Positions 1-12,921 of a DNA stretch of 64,000 nt are shown in pieces. Location: contig RCAB01000008.1 in NCBI GenBank assembly GCA_003640385.1, forward strand, positions 1-64,000. Reading direction: 5' to 3'. Both the position numbers and the translations under genes were made by a program. The stretch's first letter is position 1, and the number at the start of each line of letters is the position of its first letter. Below the pieces are notes generated by a model. The model saw only the letters and a program-made list of their open reading frames with translations. It had not been told where the DNA came from and did no database searches. The DNA comes from Setaria digitata (Eukaryota; Nematoda; Chromadorea; Rhabditida; Setariidae).

Positions 1-1682
1 TTAATGGTTGGCATCACATTTCATTTCAATATTCCCTATTAATTTCTTTTTTCAAATAAATTCCTTTGCTTTTAATTCGTCTGTCAAATTCGCTTGGATA
101 AAAAACTGGTAAAACCACAGATAGAGGATTAAAAACGAAATTAATTAACTTGGCTTTATATACTTAGTTGAAATATTACTGTGAAATCTAAGATTTTGAT
201 AAAAGGCCAAGCAAACTGTAAGATGCAGTAATCACAAAGTTGCTTGTACTTCAACAAAATACTACTATAAGCGTTGTCTTATACGAGGTAATCGATCATG
301 AAAACAATTAATTCTAGACCTATTGATTTTCCTGTCTTCATACTTGGGAGAAAGAAGCTTGAGGAGAAAGAATTTAATTTTTATATTAGATTCTATGAAT
401 AAACCCATGAAATTTTCATTTCTCCTTGCATGGGAAGAATAGAAACACCAAAATTCCCTTGTGACTTAGGTCGAATATGGCCACCGCGGTTTACGAGGAT
501 GTTAAAAGCAGTCAGCTTGGATTACCCTTACTTTATACTTTCGTGTTTCAATCAGCAGCTATACCGTAATCTTTTATAGTCCATCTTTCAGTGGTAATTT
601 TAATGTGACTGCTTGAATCATTAGGAGCAAACTTAATAAGAATGTCTGAGGAAGATTTCTTCTTCAGACCAAAAACTGGTTTGTTCAACTGACTAAAAAT
701 TTTTATTGTGAGAGAGAGAGAGGGGACATAAAAAAATGTGGCTTCAAATATTTTCTTAAAGCAAACATAGTTGATGTATTTTTAAAAAACTGAATTTTTT
801 CAAGAAGTTTCTTGCCATCTTGCTTTTCCAAAAGTGGGAACTACGAAGAGTTAAAAAATAGAACAGTTCTAAGGTTCAAATAAAAAAAAAAAAGATCTCT
901 TTATGGTTTTTTTGTGTCCTTTAGTTAAATAAGTTTGAAGTTTATTACTTCTTTTACGAAATTTCTACTCCTCTTTGTTTGAAAGATGAATCAAGTATTA
1001 CACAGTCTAAATTCTGGAGAATTGAAGAGAAGGAACACGACTTGATTCTCATTGCCTTCTTGGATTTTTTTAATTATCAACAAGATAAGAACTCACTTCA
1101 GAGAAGTACACAGTAACTAAATAATATGCACTGAAATAACGTAAATAAATGATAGTTCGTTGCGTCTGCTGATATTTTTATCTGTCATTCTTGAAAAAGC
1201 AAATGCATCCCCCGGTCCTCCGATTACACCGCAACGACTTTAGTTCTTTCATAAGAGTGGCGATACCTTTCTCTTTCCCCCTTTTTAGTAATCGCTGTTG
1301 CAAATAACACGAAGAAAATATCAGTAGCACAAGATACTTAAGTCTTAAACACGAGTTTCTCGTAAATTCTGAACCATTAAACAATACTGTGACTCTCGCA
1401 ATAAGTCTGAACTAAGAAAGTAATAATTTGGCCACCAGACACATTTCGTAACTCTTGCAATGTTCTTCTAGCTTACCGTGCTTCCATCACTTGCACCACA
1501 TATAATCAGTTACTTAAATGAGCCTTGTGCTGCTGCGTTGCAACATATGAAGCATTCAGCGTTGCATGTTGCATTTTGACATGCACTGCAATACTTCTGA
1601 ATGTGTAAACCAAAATGAGCGAGGTCTGGAGGACTTAATTAATAAAGTGAAGTTAAGGGACCGCCATTACACAAAACATCAG
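1..1682. other. Upstream of ceh-14, no gene model
   Basis: AT-rich sequence with no exon I can defend. The first coding exon(s) of the LIM-homeodomain gene should lie here or further upstream: the first recognisable exon is open only back to a stop at 1654-1656 and has no ATG. Short A runs and a small GA repeat near 712-722 are the only local structures seen. Confidence 0.5.
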
Positions 1683-3779
1683 TAGTAGGAGTGGGACGGT
1701 GTATCTATGCAGTAAATGTGAAGAGCCGATTCGAGATCGATTCGTCTTCAAAGTGCTCGACTGTTCATTCCATCCTCAGTGCTTACGGTGTGCTCAGTGC
1801 GAACAACTTCTGTCCTCTAAATGCTATCTAAAGAGTGGACAGCTTTACTGCAAGGACCACTTCTACAAGTAATTATTTTATCTGTCTAAACCACCCAAAC
1901 CTGAAATGGATCTATCTATCCATGAAGTGAGCCAGAGGCCAAGACTGGAGTAGTTGGAGAGAAAACTGTTTAATCTGCGAATGAATTTAGCAACTCATTA
2001 AATTAACATCATGGGTCTCCTTCCCTTACGACACGACCGAAGATGACAAATGATCCCTCATGGATTTCAGTTAGATTGCAGTCACCACAGCAAAATGTAT
2101 TAGTCCAGCACCAAAGCAATCTTATTACAGATCTGCATATAAATTTGAGGTGTATGTGCAAGTTACTATACTTCCAGACGATTCGGCACGAAATGTTCCA
2201 CGTGCGATGAAGGAATCTGTCCGAATATGGTGGTTAGGCGAGCTAATGAACACGTTTATCATGTATCCTGTTTTCAATGCATTATATGCAAACGCGAACT
2301 TCACACCGGTGAAGAATTTTATTTGATACCAACCGATGGACGCTTAGTTTGCAAATCTGATTATGAAATGGCCAAAGCCAAAGGTTGTTCTCTTGAATCT
2401 CGAAAAGTTTGAACCTACCTCTAGCTACGGTAAGATAAGTCCGATGAAAAAAGTGTTTGCTTTAAAGGAAATTTAAGGTAATATACACACTTGTTTCTAG
2501 GCGTTTGTAAGCATCTTCCAGTAAAGGAGATTTCAGTAGTATTGGGCGTGAGATTCATCTTCTGCTCGATACAACTCTTTGTAGAAACAGATATTGATTC
2601 GAGCACAAAGCGTCCGAGAACTACAATATCGGCAAAAAGTTTGGAAACACTGAAACAAGCTTATCAAGCAAGTTCTAAACCGGCAAGACATGTTCGAGAG
2701 CAATTGGCCGCCGATACTGGTCTTGATATGAGAGTTGTCCAGGTCAATTTTTTAAGCGGTATTAGGTTCTAGACGTAACTATTCCTACCAAGTGATAGAC
2801 GAGAAAACCTAGCCTCTCAATAAGTGACCAAATTTAAGCACATATTCAGACTATATTTGTCATCATGTATTAGTCCTGAATACGTTGCACGCGAATCCTT
2901 TCATTGCACATTACATTTTAGCTTCTTTAATGCAAAAACGAAAGACAAGTCGCTTTATTGCTAGATATTTTTACAGGTTTGGTTCCAAAATCGTAGAGCG
3001 AAGGAAAAACGGTTAAAGAAAGATGCTGGACGTCAATGGGGAACATACGGTATACCAAAAAGCCTTGACAGTGGTAGTGCATCACCCAACGATAGCATTT
3101 GCGAAAGTCCTGTCTACGGTAAGCACTTTATGTCCCCGTGGACTTAGCCAGATTCATTTTTGTTTGATTTTTTTATAATCCAAATCTTCTATTTGTGGTT
3201 AAATTATATTTCAGGAGCGGGAGGATACCTGGACACGCCTCTGGATATTGATGGCCCGCATGATGTTGGCTATGGTACTTCCTCGTGTCCAATCTTTTTA
3301 CAGATATTGATTGCCATGTCATCCTTCAAAGTGCTAGTTTTGTGATGCGCCAATGAGTAAAGACCGAACTGTTTGCAGAAACATCTTCGAAAGAAGTTGC
3401 ATCAAATCATTCCTTACTGTAATCGGAGAGTTGCATACTCTCAACTACAGATTTCTGTAATAAGTGGATCACTTTGGGATTAGAAGAAATGACTCAATCA
3501 AATTGAGATCATTAACTACTACAAAAGTGTAATATCTCGTTCAAGTGGCTTTAATGCCTCATTATTTGACCTTGCCAAAAACAGAGTGAATATTTTGCAG
3601 AAATGGACAACAGGTACAGTTGTGGGATGGATGGAATACTGGCGCCAGCTGGTTCACTACTTGGTATTGATGCTTCAGCCAAAAGTCAGCTTGAACAGCA
3701 GCAAAATCTCCTCTTCATGCACATGGAGTCCAGCCCGAGCACTGGCAACAACCAGCATCTCGACTCGCAATTCCCGTGA
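1683..3779 (+). CDS. ceh-14: LIM-homeodomain transcription factor, Lhx3/4 class (5' partial)
   Basis: Nuclear DNA-binding regulator of the Lhx3/Lhx4 type; in C. elegans ceh-14 specifies particular neurons. Exons read: 1683-1868, 2178-2383, 2591-2742, 2977-3118, 3215-3274, 3601-3779; all phases join without a break. Exon 1 encodes LIM1 (begins [12 protein letters not shown], ends CKDHFYK). Exon 2 encodes LIM2 (begins [10 protein letters not shown]) with its zinc-ligand Cys/His/Asp spacing intact. Exons 3-4 encode the homeodomain: [11 protein letters not shown] arm, the Lhx3/4 hallmark [10 protein letters not shown], and recognition helix [15 protein letters not shown] split by a phase-0 intron. 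The tail is short and low-complexity (Gln/Ser-rich, ending HLDSQFP). The start is missing: no ATG lies between the in-frame stop at 1654 and LIM1, so the 5' boundary given is the likely acceptor after CAG at 1682. The visible part is about 308 codons. Confidence 0.9.
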
Positions 3780-5773
3780 CACACTTCCTTCCTACTTTCG
3801 CCCTTCCCAGCAGTTAGCTGTCGCGTTCTGTTTCATGTGAAAAACTATCTATGTTCGGTTCTCACCCAGTAAAAGCTTTCAGTGGTTTGAACTATTCCTC
3901 CACCTCGATCATTACTCAGCTACTCCATCATCAAGATCCTTTTATTTGGTCTTCTTTCCACAACTCCCCATCATCCACTCCCATAGTGGTAAATATTTCC
4001 TTGTAATAATTGGGCAGTGGTTTGTTTAGAGACGTCGGCTCAAACTAAAGATGTGCTCGTCAGAGATCTAAAGCCAGACTACCGTATTTCAAGCTCTTTC
4101 TCTTTCTCTTTTTCAAGTGACGTCGATGTTGACGGGAAAAGTGGTAGCTAAGTAACCAGCTCTAACAGCTTCTGCAAGAGCTGTTCAAACCCAACACTAT
4201 CACTTATGAATATCAGCTTCACAGAACACGTTCAACCCTTCAGGTCAGCATATTCAACTGAAGATACACTTCATATTGTGACATATATGTAAATGCTCAC
4301 ATGATTTATTCGCACAAGAAATCTCAGCCACAATCACCTGAACAAACACAATAGCCGATGTAATTAGCTACTACTGATACAGACAACACGGGTAATACTT
4401 ACTTTTCTTCACCAATATTTACCAGTGATGGCTAACTCATGACCTCATTTCGCTTGACCTTTCTCTTCCCCAGCTTCTTCGAGATAGAACTTTTCCATTC
4501 GAACATCAAGCAGCAAATTAAAAAAGGATTGCATCACAAGCACTTCTATTCCATTACGTGAATCAGAGCCCAACATAAGATTTCAGGTGGCGGGCAAGTG
4601 AGCTGATCGCGTGATATCCGTCTCCCCTCCACGTAACTCATAGCCTGCAGGTTCAAGACAGCCCTACTCCACTACTGAAACCTCTCTCTCCATCTCCCTT
4701 ACTTTGCTGCACATTTACCGGTCACCACGGCACATCTTACTCTCCATCTTACTTCATCCACTACTTGCCACGTGTCTTAACCCTAGTTCTTGAAGTTACG
4801 TGACGCAACACGTGTACGATGTAACGGAAAATGCCAATAAAAATATCGCGTTGATAAATCCGAGCAGGCACGTTTGATAAAATTTGCATCTCATAGGGGA
4901 AGATGCACCCATGATCTACCGGCAGAGACAGAGAAAGTGAGAGAAGGAGGGGAGAGAAAGGAAAAACGAGAGAAAGGAGTGCTAAATGAGTTGGGCATTG
5001 TTAGTCGAAGAGTGTGCCGGGAGTTCCTACTCCTTCACTTCCGGTATCCGGATGTACTATTGGTTGGTTGCGTGAGGTGGGTTGTCTGTGCATCTGCTTC
5101 ACGTAATAGGTCTGCTCACGTGGGTCATGACGTTCCGCTCTTTCTTACGCGCATTTCTGACAGTACGTTCATGAAGTTGACAAAGAGTAACTAGATGATG
5201 AAGAGCTGTATTCTGAAGTATTCGAAGACTCTTTGGAGGTTTAGAGAGCAGAGTACTGGAATGTTGTAATGTGAGGAGGTCGAGTTTGGGGAAAGTCTCG
5301 ATTCTTCCAGTCCAGAGAAACTGACGAAATTTTAGGATATTAAAGAGTACGGTAGCTGCCATAAAGTGGGAACTATTCAATGATTTTAGGTCGTCGGCGT
5401 TTTTGGATTTTGTGCCGACAGTAACAATATCGAGACCCTAACAAGTGAACAGCCTGACAAGAAGTACCAGCGCGGAAAAGCCAACTAGCCCTGTCAGTTA
5501 ACCTTCTGTCCCTTTGCTTCGTTGATAAAAAAATTGAGACTATAAAATGTAGTGATGCAATTCAAGTGTGTTACTTTTTTGCGGTGTATGTTTGGTTCAT
5601 GTCCCTCTGGTCACTTGCTTTTTTTAAGAAATAGATCTTGAAAGAGTTTGGTTTCAAGCATACGAATTCAGAAACCGCAACACTCATACATTTCCAGCCT
5701 CTTACCACTTCTATTCTCTCGCTACTTTCACAATTTCTGAATTCGAGACAATCCTCAGTAGTAAATCAAACGG
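3780..5773. other. Intergenic: ceh-14 3' region and asd-2 upstream region
   Basis: No coding exon supported. An AATAAA at 4836-4841 could be the ceh-14 poly(A) signal, implying a 3' UTR of about 1 kb. A purine-rich (GA) stretch lies around 4925-4980. The rest probably contains the promoter and untranslated exons of the STAR gene. Confidence 0.4.
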
Positions 5774-8332
5774 ATGGAAACACCAGCAGCAACATCTGTT
5801 GGACAACGCTGTACACCAATTGGTCAACCTCTTCTCAAAATGTTCAAGGATTTCGAGGTAGCATCATAACAATTTAACGTTGTTTCTTTCTTCCTCATAA
5901 ACATACATCGTGAATTTTCAGCATCAAGTTCTGTTAGGTTTCCGCTGTGTTTTAGACATTCACACCATTTGGTCAACCAAAAACACCTAAGAAGCAGCTA
6001 CTTCCACTTCGGAGTGACAAAGGTTTGTCGTTTCATCAAACTTCCATTAAATTATTAATGCTTCCTAGCATAAACATCATTTAGAAGCGAACTTGTATTA
6101 TTAGCAGAAGCTGCAGGGAACACGGGATCAGGCAGTGGTAACTCGGCACAGGGGGACGTAACGGGTACGGAATGCACGATGGAATATCTTGCTGACCTTC
6201 TAAAGGAGAAAAAACAACTTGCTGTATTCCCACAAGTTTTTCGTCATATGGAACGTCTGGTCGATGAAGGTAGACTTCAAGTACTACCATTACGAGTTTC
6301 AACTTAAACTTTGTACTACCTAACAAATTTAATATATGTTTTTCCGTTTAGTACACAAACCTGACGTCATCTTTTTTTTTTTTTTTCAAAGGAAATGTAA
6401 TTTAGTTCCTCTGATCTGTTTATTTTCTCCTTTCCTTCTCACTGGTCTCTGATACTCAAAAAAATCCCTGACACTGCTGTGTACCTATTCACAAAATTTA
6501 AATAATTTGTAAAATCCCTTTCAACGATAATTTAATGGTAGTTCTCCATCCTTCACTTCGATTCTCGATGTATTTTCCTAATCTAATCTGCATTTTTTCT
6601 TTCTTTTCAGAGATAAATCGCGTTCGTATGGCACTTTTCCAGTGCCATTTCGCAATTGAGCGCCTTGACTTGCCAGAACCAGAGGGTGAACCGGTTACTA
6701 TTCAAGAGAAGGTATATGTTCCCCGCAAGGAACATCCTGATGTAAGCTTCTTTAAATTAACTAAATGTCTTCTAACTATCGAAACCCTTGATATCTTTGT
6801 CCCTTCATTACATAAATTAAACAAAGAATGAATGAAAAGATTATTTCGTGTTTCAGTACAATTTCGTTGGACGCATACTTGGTCCTCGTGGAATGACCGC
6901 TAAACAGTTAGAACAAGAAACAGGCTGTAAAATCATGGTTAGAGGACGTGGATCGATGCGCGATCGCCGAAAGGTACATTATAATGTTTTAATTACTTCT
7001 TAAAATGTAGGGAATATTTTATATTAGTGGATAGTGTTTTTACTATTCTGGTTAATAAGTTTAAAGTTTAAAAACATTGTGATGGTACTGGAATTTGCTA
7101 AATATTCACTGAGATCAAAGAATGTGAAGCATTTTTATTCCAAAATAGTGCATGTGAAACTGATTCTTTGTGTTTTAATTAGCAGTAGGTGACCTTTTAC
7201 AACAGGGTTTATTTGTTCCTAGATTTATGAATTTCAGGAAGAAATGAATCGCGGCAAGCCAAACTGGGAACATCTCGATGACGAGCTGCATGTCTTAGTT
7301 CAGTGTGAAGACACACCTAATCGTGCTTACACTAAGCTGAAGGCTGCTGTCGACCAGATTAAGAAATTACTTATTCCATCGGTTTCTTCATTTAGTCTTT
7401 CGAATAATCTGTTTTGTCTTTCAAATTATACAGACGTCGTTAAACCTTCTGTTAAATTGATGGGCTAGGTGAAAAAATAGAAATATGATTTAGCCAGAAG
7501 GAACCGACGAATTGAAACGCAAACAGTTAATGGAACTTGCAATTATCAATGGAACATACCGACCTGTCAACAAATATCCATTACGTTCGTACTTTGGAAG
7601 AATGTATTTGAACTTTTCAGAATTTATACCGCTACGTTGATTTTTTATTGAAGAACCCATTCAAAAAGGCATCCAATCTCTTTAATTTTGTTTTTAAGCA
7701 TTTCCGAAAGCTTCCTGATTTTTTATAATTGCAGTTGAATTAATTACAGAAACACCTCGACTGATTGCGCCGATGACACTTGTTTCACCAATACGCCATC
7801 CTAATGGTTCAATTGCTGCTCAACCCATTTTTGTCTCACCATCAGGTAGTCCAATCACTCCAGGAACGAACATAAGCACACCAACTGGCGTTAATGCATT
7901 TATGCAATCGTCTAATATTGATTATAACATGATGATGAAGTAAGTATTTCTTTCATATCAAAAAACCACCGTAACTTTCAAAATCATGGAGTTTGTATCT
8001 TCTATGTCTCATCATTAAGCAGAATAGTTCTATTCCATGGAGCTGACATAATTCTCCCTATCGCGGAGTACTTAATACTCTATCTCAAAAGACTTCACTA
8101 TATACTGTATATTTTATTTACCGTATATTCCAGCCAGTTATCATTTGATGCTGCGCTGCAATCGTTTCCAGTAGCAGGTGATTACCAACCACATTCATCA
8201 GCCGCCTATCCAACTGCGACATCTCTACTTAACGCAGCGGCAACGACTGGTAATAACAATGCGCTACAGTCTTATTTCATTGAATCTAATCCAATTACGC
8301 CACCTGAATCTACTGGTTCCGGACGCCGTTAA
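5774..8332 (+). CDS. asd-2: STAR-family KH RNA-binding protein (ASD-2/GLD-1/Quaking type)
   Basis: Sequence-specific RNA-binding regulator of splicing or translation. Exons: 5774-5857, 5956-6022, 6108-6269, 6611-6741, 6857-6973, 7238-7381, 7494-7584, 7750-7939, 8134-8332; phases close exactly, giving about 394 residues. Order: Thr/Pro-rich N terminus; QUA1 dimerisation segment ([11 protein letters not shown], then [11 protein letters not shown], residues about 75-115); extended KH domain ([20 protein letters not shown], then [14 protein letters not shown], about 149-235); QUA2 ([20 protein letters not shown], about 236-260); Pro/Ser/Thr-rich tail ending in GSGRR. The start is the first ATG after an in-frame stop at 5762-5764; alternative first exons, known in this family, could exist upstream. 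Within the family it looks closer to ASD-2 than GLD-1 by eye (Arg-rich [19 protein letters not shown]), but the choice of symbol is inference. Confidence 0.88.
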
Positions 8333-9150
8333 GCTGAGAATTCATTTTCGAGAATTTCTGCGCACTCCTCATCTTCTGGAAAACACATCACAGGTTCATG
8401 TGCAGGTTTCTCATGTCTTGAATTTATGATGCCTCAGTAAAAGAACAATTTTTATGCAAAGCAAGTCTTGTTTTCTGTAAAAGCTCTAACAGCCTGTTAG
8501 TTGTGAATATAATCATTTATTATTTTCACTGTTGCTATCTCCTTAAATGTTAACAGTTCTCTTGTTTTTTTTTTCTATTTTTATTTTTTCGTTTTTTGCA
8601 GTTCTGTTTTGTGCGCCATACTGCCTGAATGCGCCATTGTGCTATAAGTTTTCATTATCGCGACTTAGCAATAACTTTTTTAATTCCATTTTAATTGTTT
8701 ATCCCATCTTTTTAAATGACTATTTTGGAAGGAGTAGAAGAGCTTTGAACAACACTTTGTCTGCTTTTCTACTAATTTAATTTGCTGTGACCCTTGATAT
8801 CGAATCGAGTCGCTGATAACTCTTAAACCGGGTCAGCAATTCACACCGTTCTCAAAATTATGAGCGTTACTTAACATGTCTCTTTGTGCTTCAAAAATAC
8901 GGAATCAGACTATGTACCACTGTAGTTCAACTGCTTGGTAGCATCAAACCGGTGTTTACAGTTACTTCTCTAAGTTCTGTATGTGTCTTTCATTCATCGC
9001 TCAATCAGGGCATTCACCGACAATTGTGCTGCCTTTATTTATTTTTAGAGAAGGAAATGTATGTCAAAATTATGTTTCCTAATTCTTGTTGTAATTCCGT
9101 TTTATATTAATTATTTAGTTTTTGAGTTGAATAAACTAGCTTTTTTATAC
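8333..9150 (+). other. 3' UTR of asd-2-like gene with poly(A) signal
   Basis: T-rich non-coding sequence downstream of the TAA. A canonical AATAAA at 9130-9135 is the best poly(A) signal, giving a 3' UTR of roughly 800 nt. Small ORFs here have no protein-like character. Confidence 0.5.
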
Positions 9151-11260
9151 AACATGTAAGACTCTAATTCATAATTTTGCATCCTAACTTCACGGTTTTT
9201 TCATTTCAACTGAAATTAGAATTAAATGAAACAAGAGTAGGAGAATTCTAAATTTTAGGAAGTTTTCTTCGTTTGAAAATAGAAGCTGCAGACTAATAAG
9301 TTCTATTTTCCTTTTAAAGTTTTGGAAATGTTAGCTGTATTGATTTTTTTGAAAGTTAGATTGATTTAGGAGCAATGGAAATATAGAAGTTACGCGAGGT
9401 TAATTGAAGTGAAAAATCTGCTCTGGTTTCGAAAACTTATTCAATTTTAGAGATTAATAAGATAGTAAAATTTATATGTCTTGTTGAAGAGGAAGCGAAC
9501 TGTTGCAAAGACGGCATGTAGTTCAAACTTTTTGCATGAGTTGCATCAGATAATTTCGGTTTCTTGTTTTCCTAGCAAAGTAATATCTTGCAGTTTCCGC
9601 TCCTAGTTCTAAAAGTATTTTTTTACTTCTTCTGGGATTTTACATTTGTTAAACTTTTTCGTCATATGCTTTAAAAAAGGATGTGGCTATGGAGTTATTT
9701 AAAAATCAAAATAATTGAAAGCATTAATGTGCTTTAAAGTCACATTACCTGTTTCTCAATGATATTTTAATGGATGTTTGGAGTGGGACTTTCGAATACC
9801 ACATAAAAACACTTATTACACAAATAAATACCAATTAGCCTGCTTCCTTCTTCTTTTTGTATTTTGCGGTTCCTTATTCTTTTTTGCTAAGTTCTGATGT
9901 AATCTGGTTTTTTAAAGACCCATGATCCAACAACAGTCATCTCAAGCATCACCATGTAAGCCAACCCTGATAATTAAAACACCGATATAACCCACTCTAA
10001 AACAAAAAAAAACGTTACTTTCCCTCCACGCAGTCACTTTCATTTCATTAAAGCACTGAAAGCAATGAGAAATTTGTATAAAGAGAAATCTCAACAATTT
10101 TTTGCATTAGGCACATGAGTGGAAAACTGCAGCTCTGCAGATCCTTAGAGAATAAAATACATATTATTATGAAACTTTTTTGTTAGTCTCTGCTAATTTT
10201 TGATCGATCTTGGAATACTACGAAAATTAAGGTTAATTTGTGTTGAAGGCTTAGTAGTGCCGCAAGCAAACAAACAAAGAGAAATCATTTATCCGGCAAA
10301 ATTAATAACAAAACGACAAAAAAAAAGTACAATAAAATCAAAAGATAAAGCACCGAAGTTTGATTTACACGTATAAAGAAAGTCACTGAAAGGAAATGAA
10401 TATTATGCACTGAAATGGATCATTTTCCGGTGCTCCAATTTTGGCACTGAAAACTTCGTATTAGCATGAAATTTAAATTTAGCAACATTTCTAACAAATT
10501 AAATGCTAATCTTTTCAAACAAATATAAATAAACTCGGAAAAGGTTATTGATTTTGATTTCTAAGAACTGAAATTAACGAAAAAATGTCAACAATATCCA
10601 AAAATTGTCTATTGTCACTACTTAGAACCACAGCTTAGATATAGCGAGCAATGCACTAATAATGCTTTTCATGGGCTGATAGATATGGCAAGTCGTATTA
10701 AAAATATCGATATGATCTAAACAGGTGTGAGATAGATATCTGGCAAAAATAAAATATGTATAATTGCAAGTACGGACGAAACATTTGGCAGTGTTTTGGG
10801 GGGAGAACAACAAATAAAATACCATTCAGGTTTAAAATTAGCACAGTTAATGAAACCAAATTAAAAGTATTCCAGCTATTGGAGTGGTGAAGATGACAGC
10901 GAAGGGAATGCCGACGTATGGGATTGTTGTTTAAGCAAAACGCATGTGTTTCATATGAGTTAGCTTACATCAATGAGATTAAAGAATATAAAACAAACAG
11001 AAATGAAAAAGTAAAGGTTTATTCCTTGCTGGTTTGATTTGCATCTGAGCAGCACTTGTTCAAAAAAAGCATTTGAATCCTTCCGTAGCAACATGTGCAG
11101 TCTGTTGAAAATTTAAATCTAAGAAAAATGGAAAACCATTTCTTTTCATCACTAGTTCTTGATAACTGATACACTAAAAATGTTTTAAAAAAGATCCAAA
11201 CATAGGCAAACAGCAAATATTTTTAACATATTTCAGGCACATCATAATCATTTAACAGCC
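9151..11260. other. Intergenic AT-rich sequence
   Basis: No coding exon seen on either strand. On the minus strand an AATAAA occurs at 11023-11018, about 240 nt beyond the candidate terminal exon at 11261-11314, and may be its poly(A) signal. Confidence 0.4.
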
Positions 11261-11314
11261 TCAAGTATCAGCGTACGGCAAATCCTCCACTAACAGCTTC
11301 ACCGGCTCCAATCT
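11261..11314 (-). CDS. Candidate alternative terminal exon of the membrane-protein gene
   Basis: On the minus strand a good acceptor (TTTAATTTCAG) is followed by 54 nt open in phase 0, encoding RLEPVKLLVEDLPYADT and a stop. The phase matches the donor of exon 2 of the upstream small membrane-protein gene (13343-13513), so it could replace that gene's third exon. An AATAAA on the same strand lies 240 nt downstream. It could equally be the last exon of a separate gene whose other exons I did not find. A second frame (IGAGEAVSGGFAVR then stop) is also open but shorter. Confidence 0.35.
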   Translation of the reverse strand, partial: RLEPVKLLVEDLPYADT

Positions 11315-12921
11315 CTGAAATTAAACAAATTTAAAATCGGAATTTCAGATTAAGTTTACACACATGATAAATGCAAGAAGTATGCAGGAAAAAAAAACAC
11401 TATAATCTGCAATGGAATTTCATATTTTAAAAGTATATAAACAACCAAAATTTTGTTTCATTTATAAAAAAAAGAACTGGATTCCCATATCTCGTTTTGG
11501 CATTATTTTCATGTGACATATAATGGTCAATTTTTCTTATAATGAGAAATGATTTCGAGAGTTAAATAATTTCAAAGACGGCTTTTTCATGAAAACAATC
11601 GGAAAGAAAGATGCAGAAGTTTTTCAAAAGAAAAACAAAAAAAGGGCAACTGATAATTTGCGGAAAACGAAAATTATCAACAAGGGACTCAATGGTATGT
11701 TGCTATTAGAGCACAAAGTAACATCAACCGATTTATTGGAAAGAGCCAACAGCAGCATCGCAACCAGCTGTTTTTAAACCAAAATGATACCATCGAAGCA
11801 ATAATGTTTTCGCAAGAAAAAACAGCTGGGAGCAATTGGCGAAAAAGAAAAACAGAACTCAAATAATTAAAGCAAGTTTGGTTTTTTTTGGCTCCTAATA
11901 CTGCAGTAAAAGAAAGAAGAGAACGGAATGAAATAATAATGAACTTGATACAGAAACGTTTTGTTAATAAAATTAAAAGAGTAAAATTATGAAATTGCTA
12001 TTGGCAGTTGACGCTTAGCACTATAAAGGAGTCACCGAGTCGAAACGTCATCAAGTGAGACAGGAGCTACAATAAAGTTCATTTTTTGGATGTTCAAATT
12101 ACCGGCAGTGCTGTAAAATGTGATTAATTGTTTGAAAAAAAAAAAAAAAACACATTCAAGACAGATCTATGAAAAGGTCTGGTAGTAACAGGGCAACATG
12201 TGATAAGTTTTATACAGTAATAGACTGCATTCGTCGTATTGGTATGGTACAAGTCACGCCTTGCTTGACTACCAACGATACTCGATACTTTTATGAACTT
12301 TGACAACCAGCAGGAGCTGATTAATCGAACTATTCTAATCTCCACAATAATAAATCTTGATAGGCGGATGTTGAATGGTTAACCCACAGCAGGATGCACT
12401 AGAATGTGAACTAAATATCTCTTAGTAATCTGACCGCATATTTTTCGCACCAAAAAAACTTTATAAGGAATAAAGCTGTCAATTTCAGATTCTATTACTT
12501 AACCCACTAATATGACTATAATTATGTTCTACGCTTGAAGAACCGATATAAGCTAATGGCTAAAAATATCATTTCGAAGTTTAAATGCAATGACACTGCC
12601 TACTAACAACAATCAGTTAATTTGCTCGCTAACCATTACGGCTTGGATCTGACAGTTTTTCGACACTTTTTTGATAACAACTCTGACTACATTAGAAATA
12701 TTCGGTCTTTTTCCGCAATGTGCCTTCATATATTGAAGACGAGCATCGTTCATTGATGTTCTGCAGCACGTATTACTATTTAATTTCTATTTAGGAACGA
12801 TATGGTAAAAGCAAGTACTTACTATTATTTTTGAAATATTAATGAGAGGAATAAGTTTTTAAATATGTAAAATATAACCGGACCAATAAATTATAGAGAA
12901 GAGAAAGGAAAGAGAAAAATG
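11315..12921. other. Non-coding: possible long intron or 3' region
   Basis: AT-rich with no supported exon. If the alternative last exon at 11261 is real this is its 2-kb intron; otherwise it is 3' flank of the minus-strand membrane-protein gene. No AATAAA on the minus strand was seen close below 12922. Confidence 0.35.
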
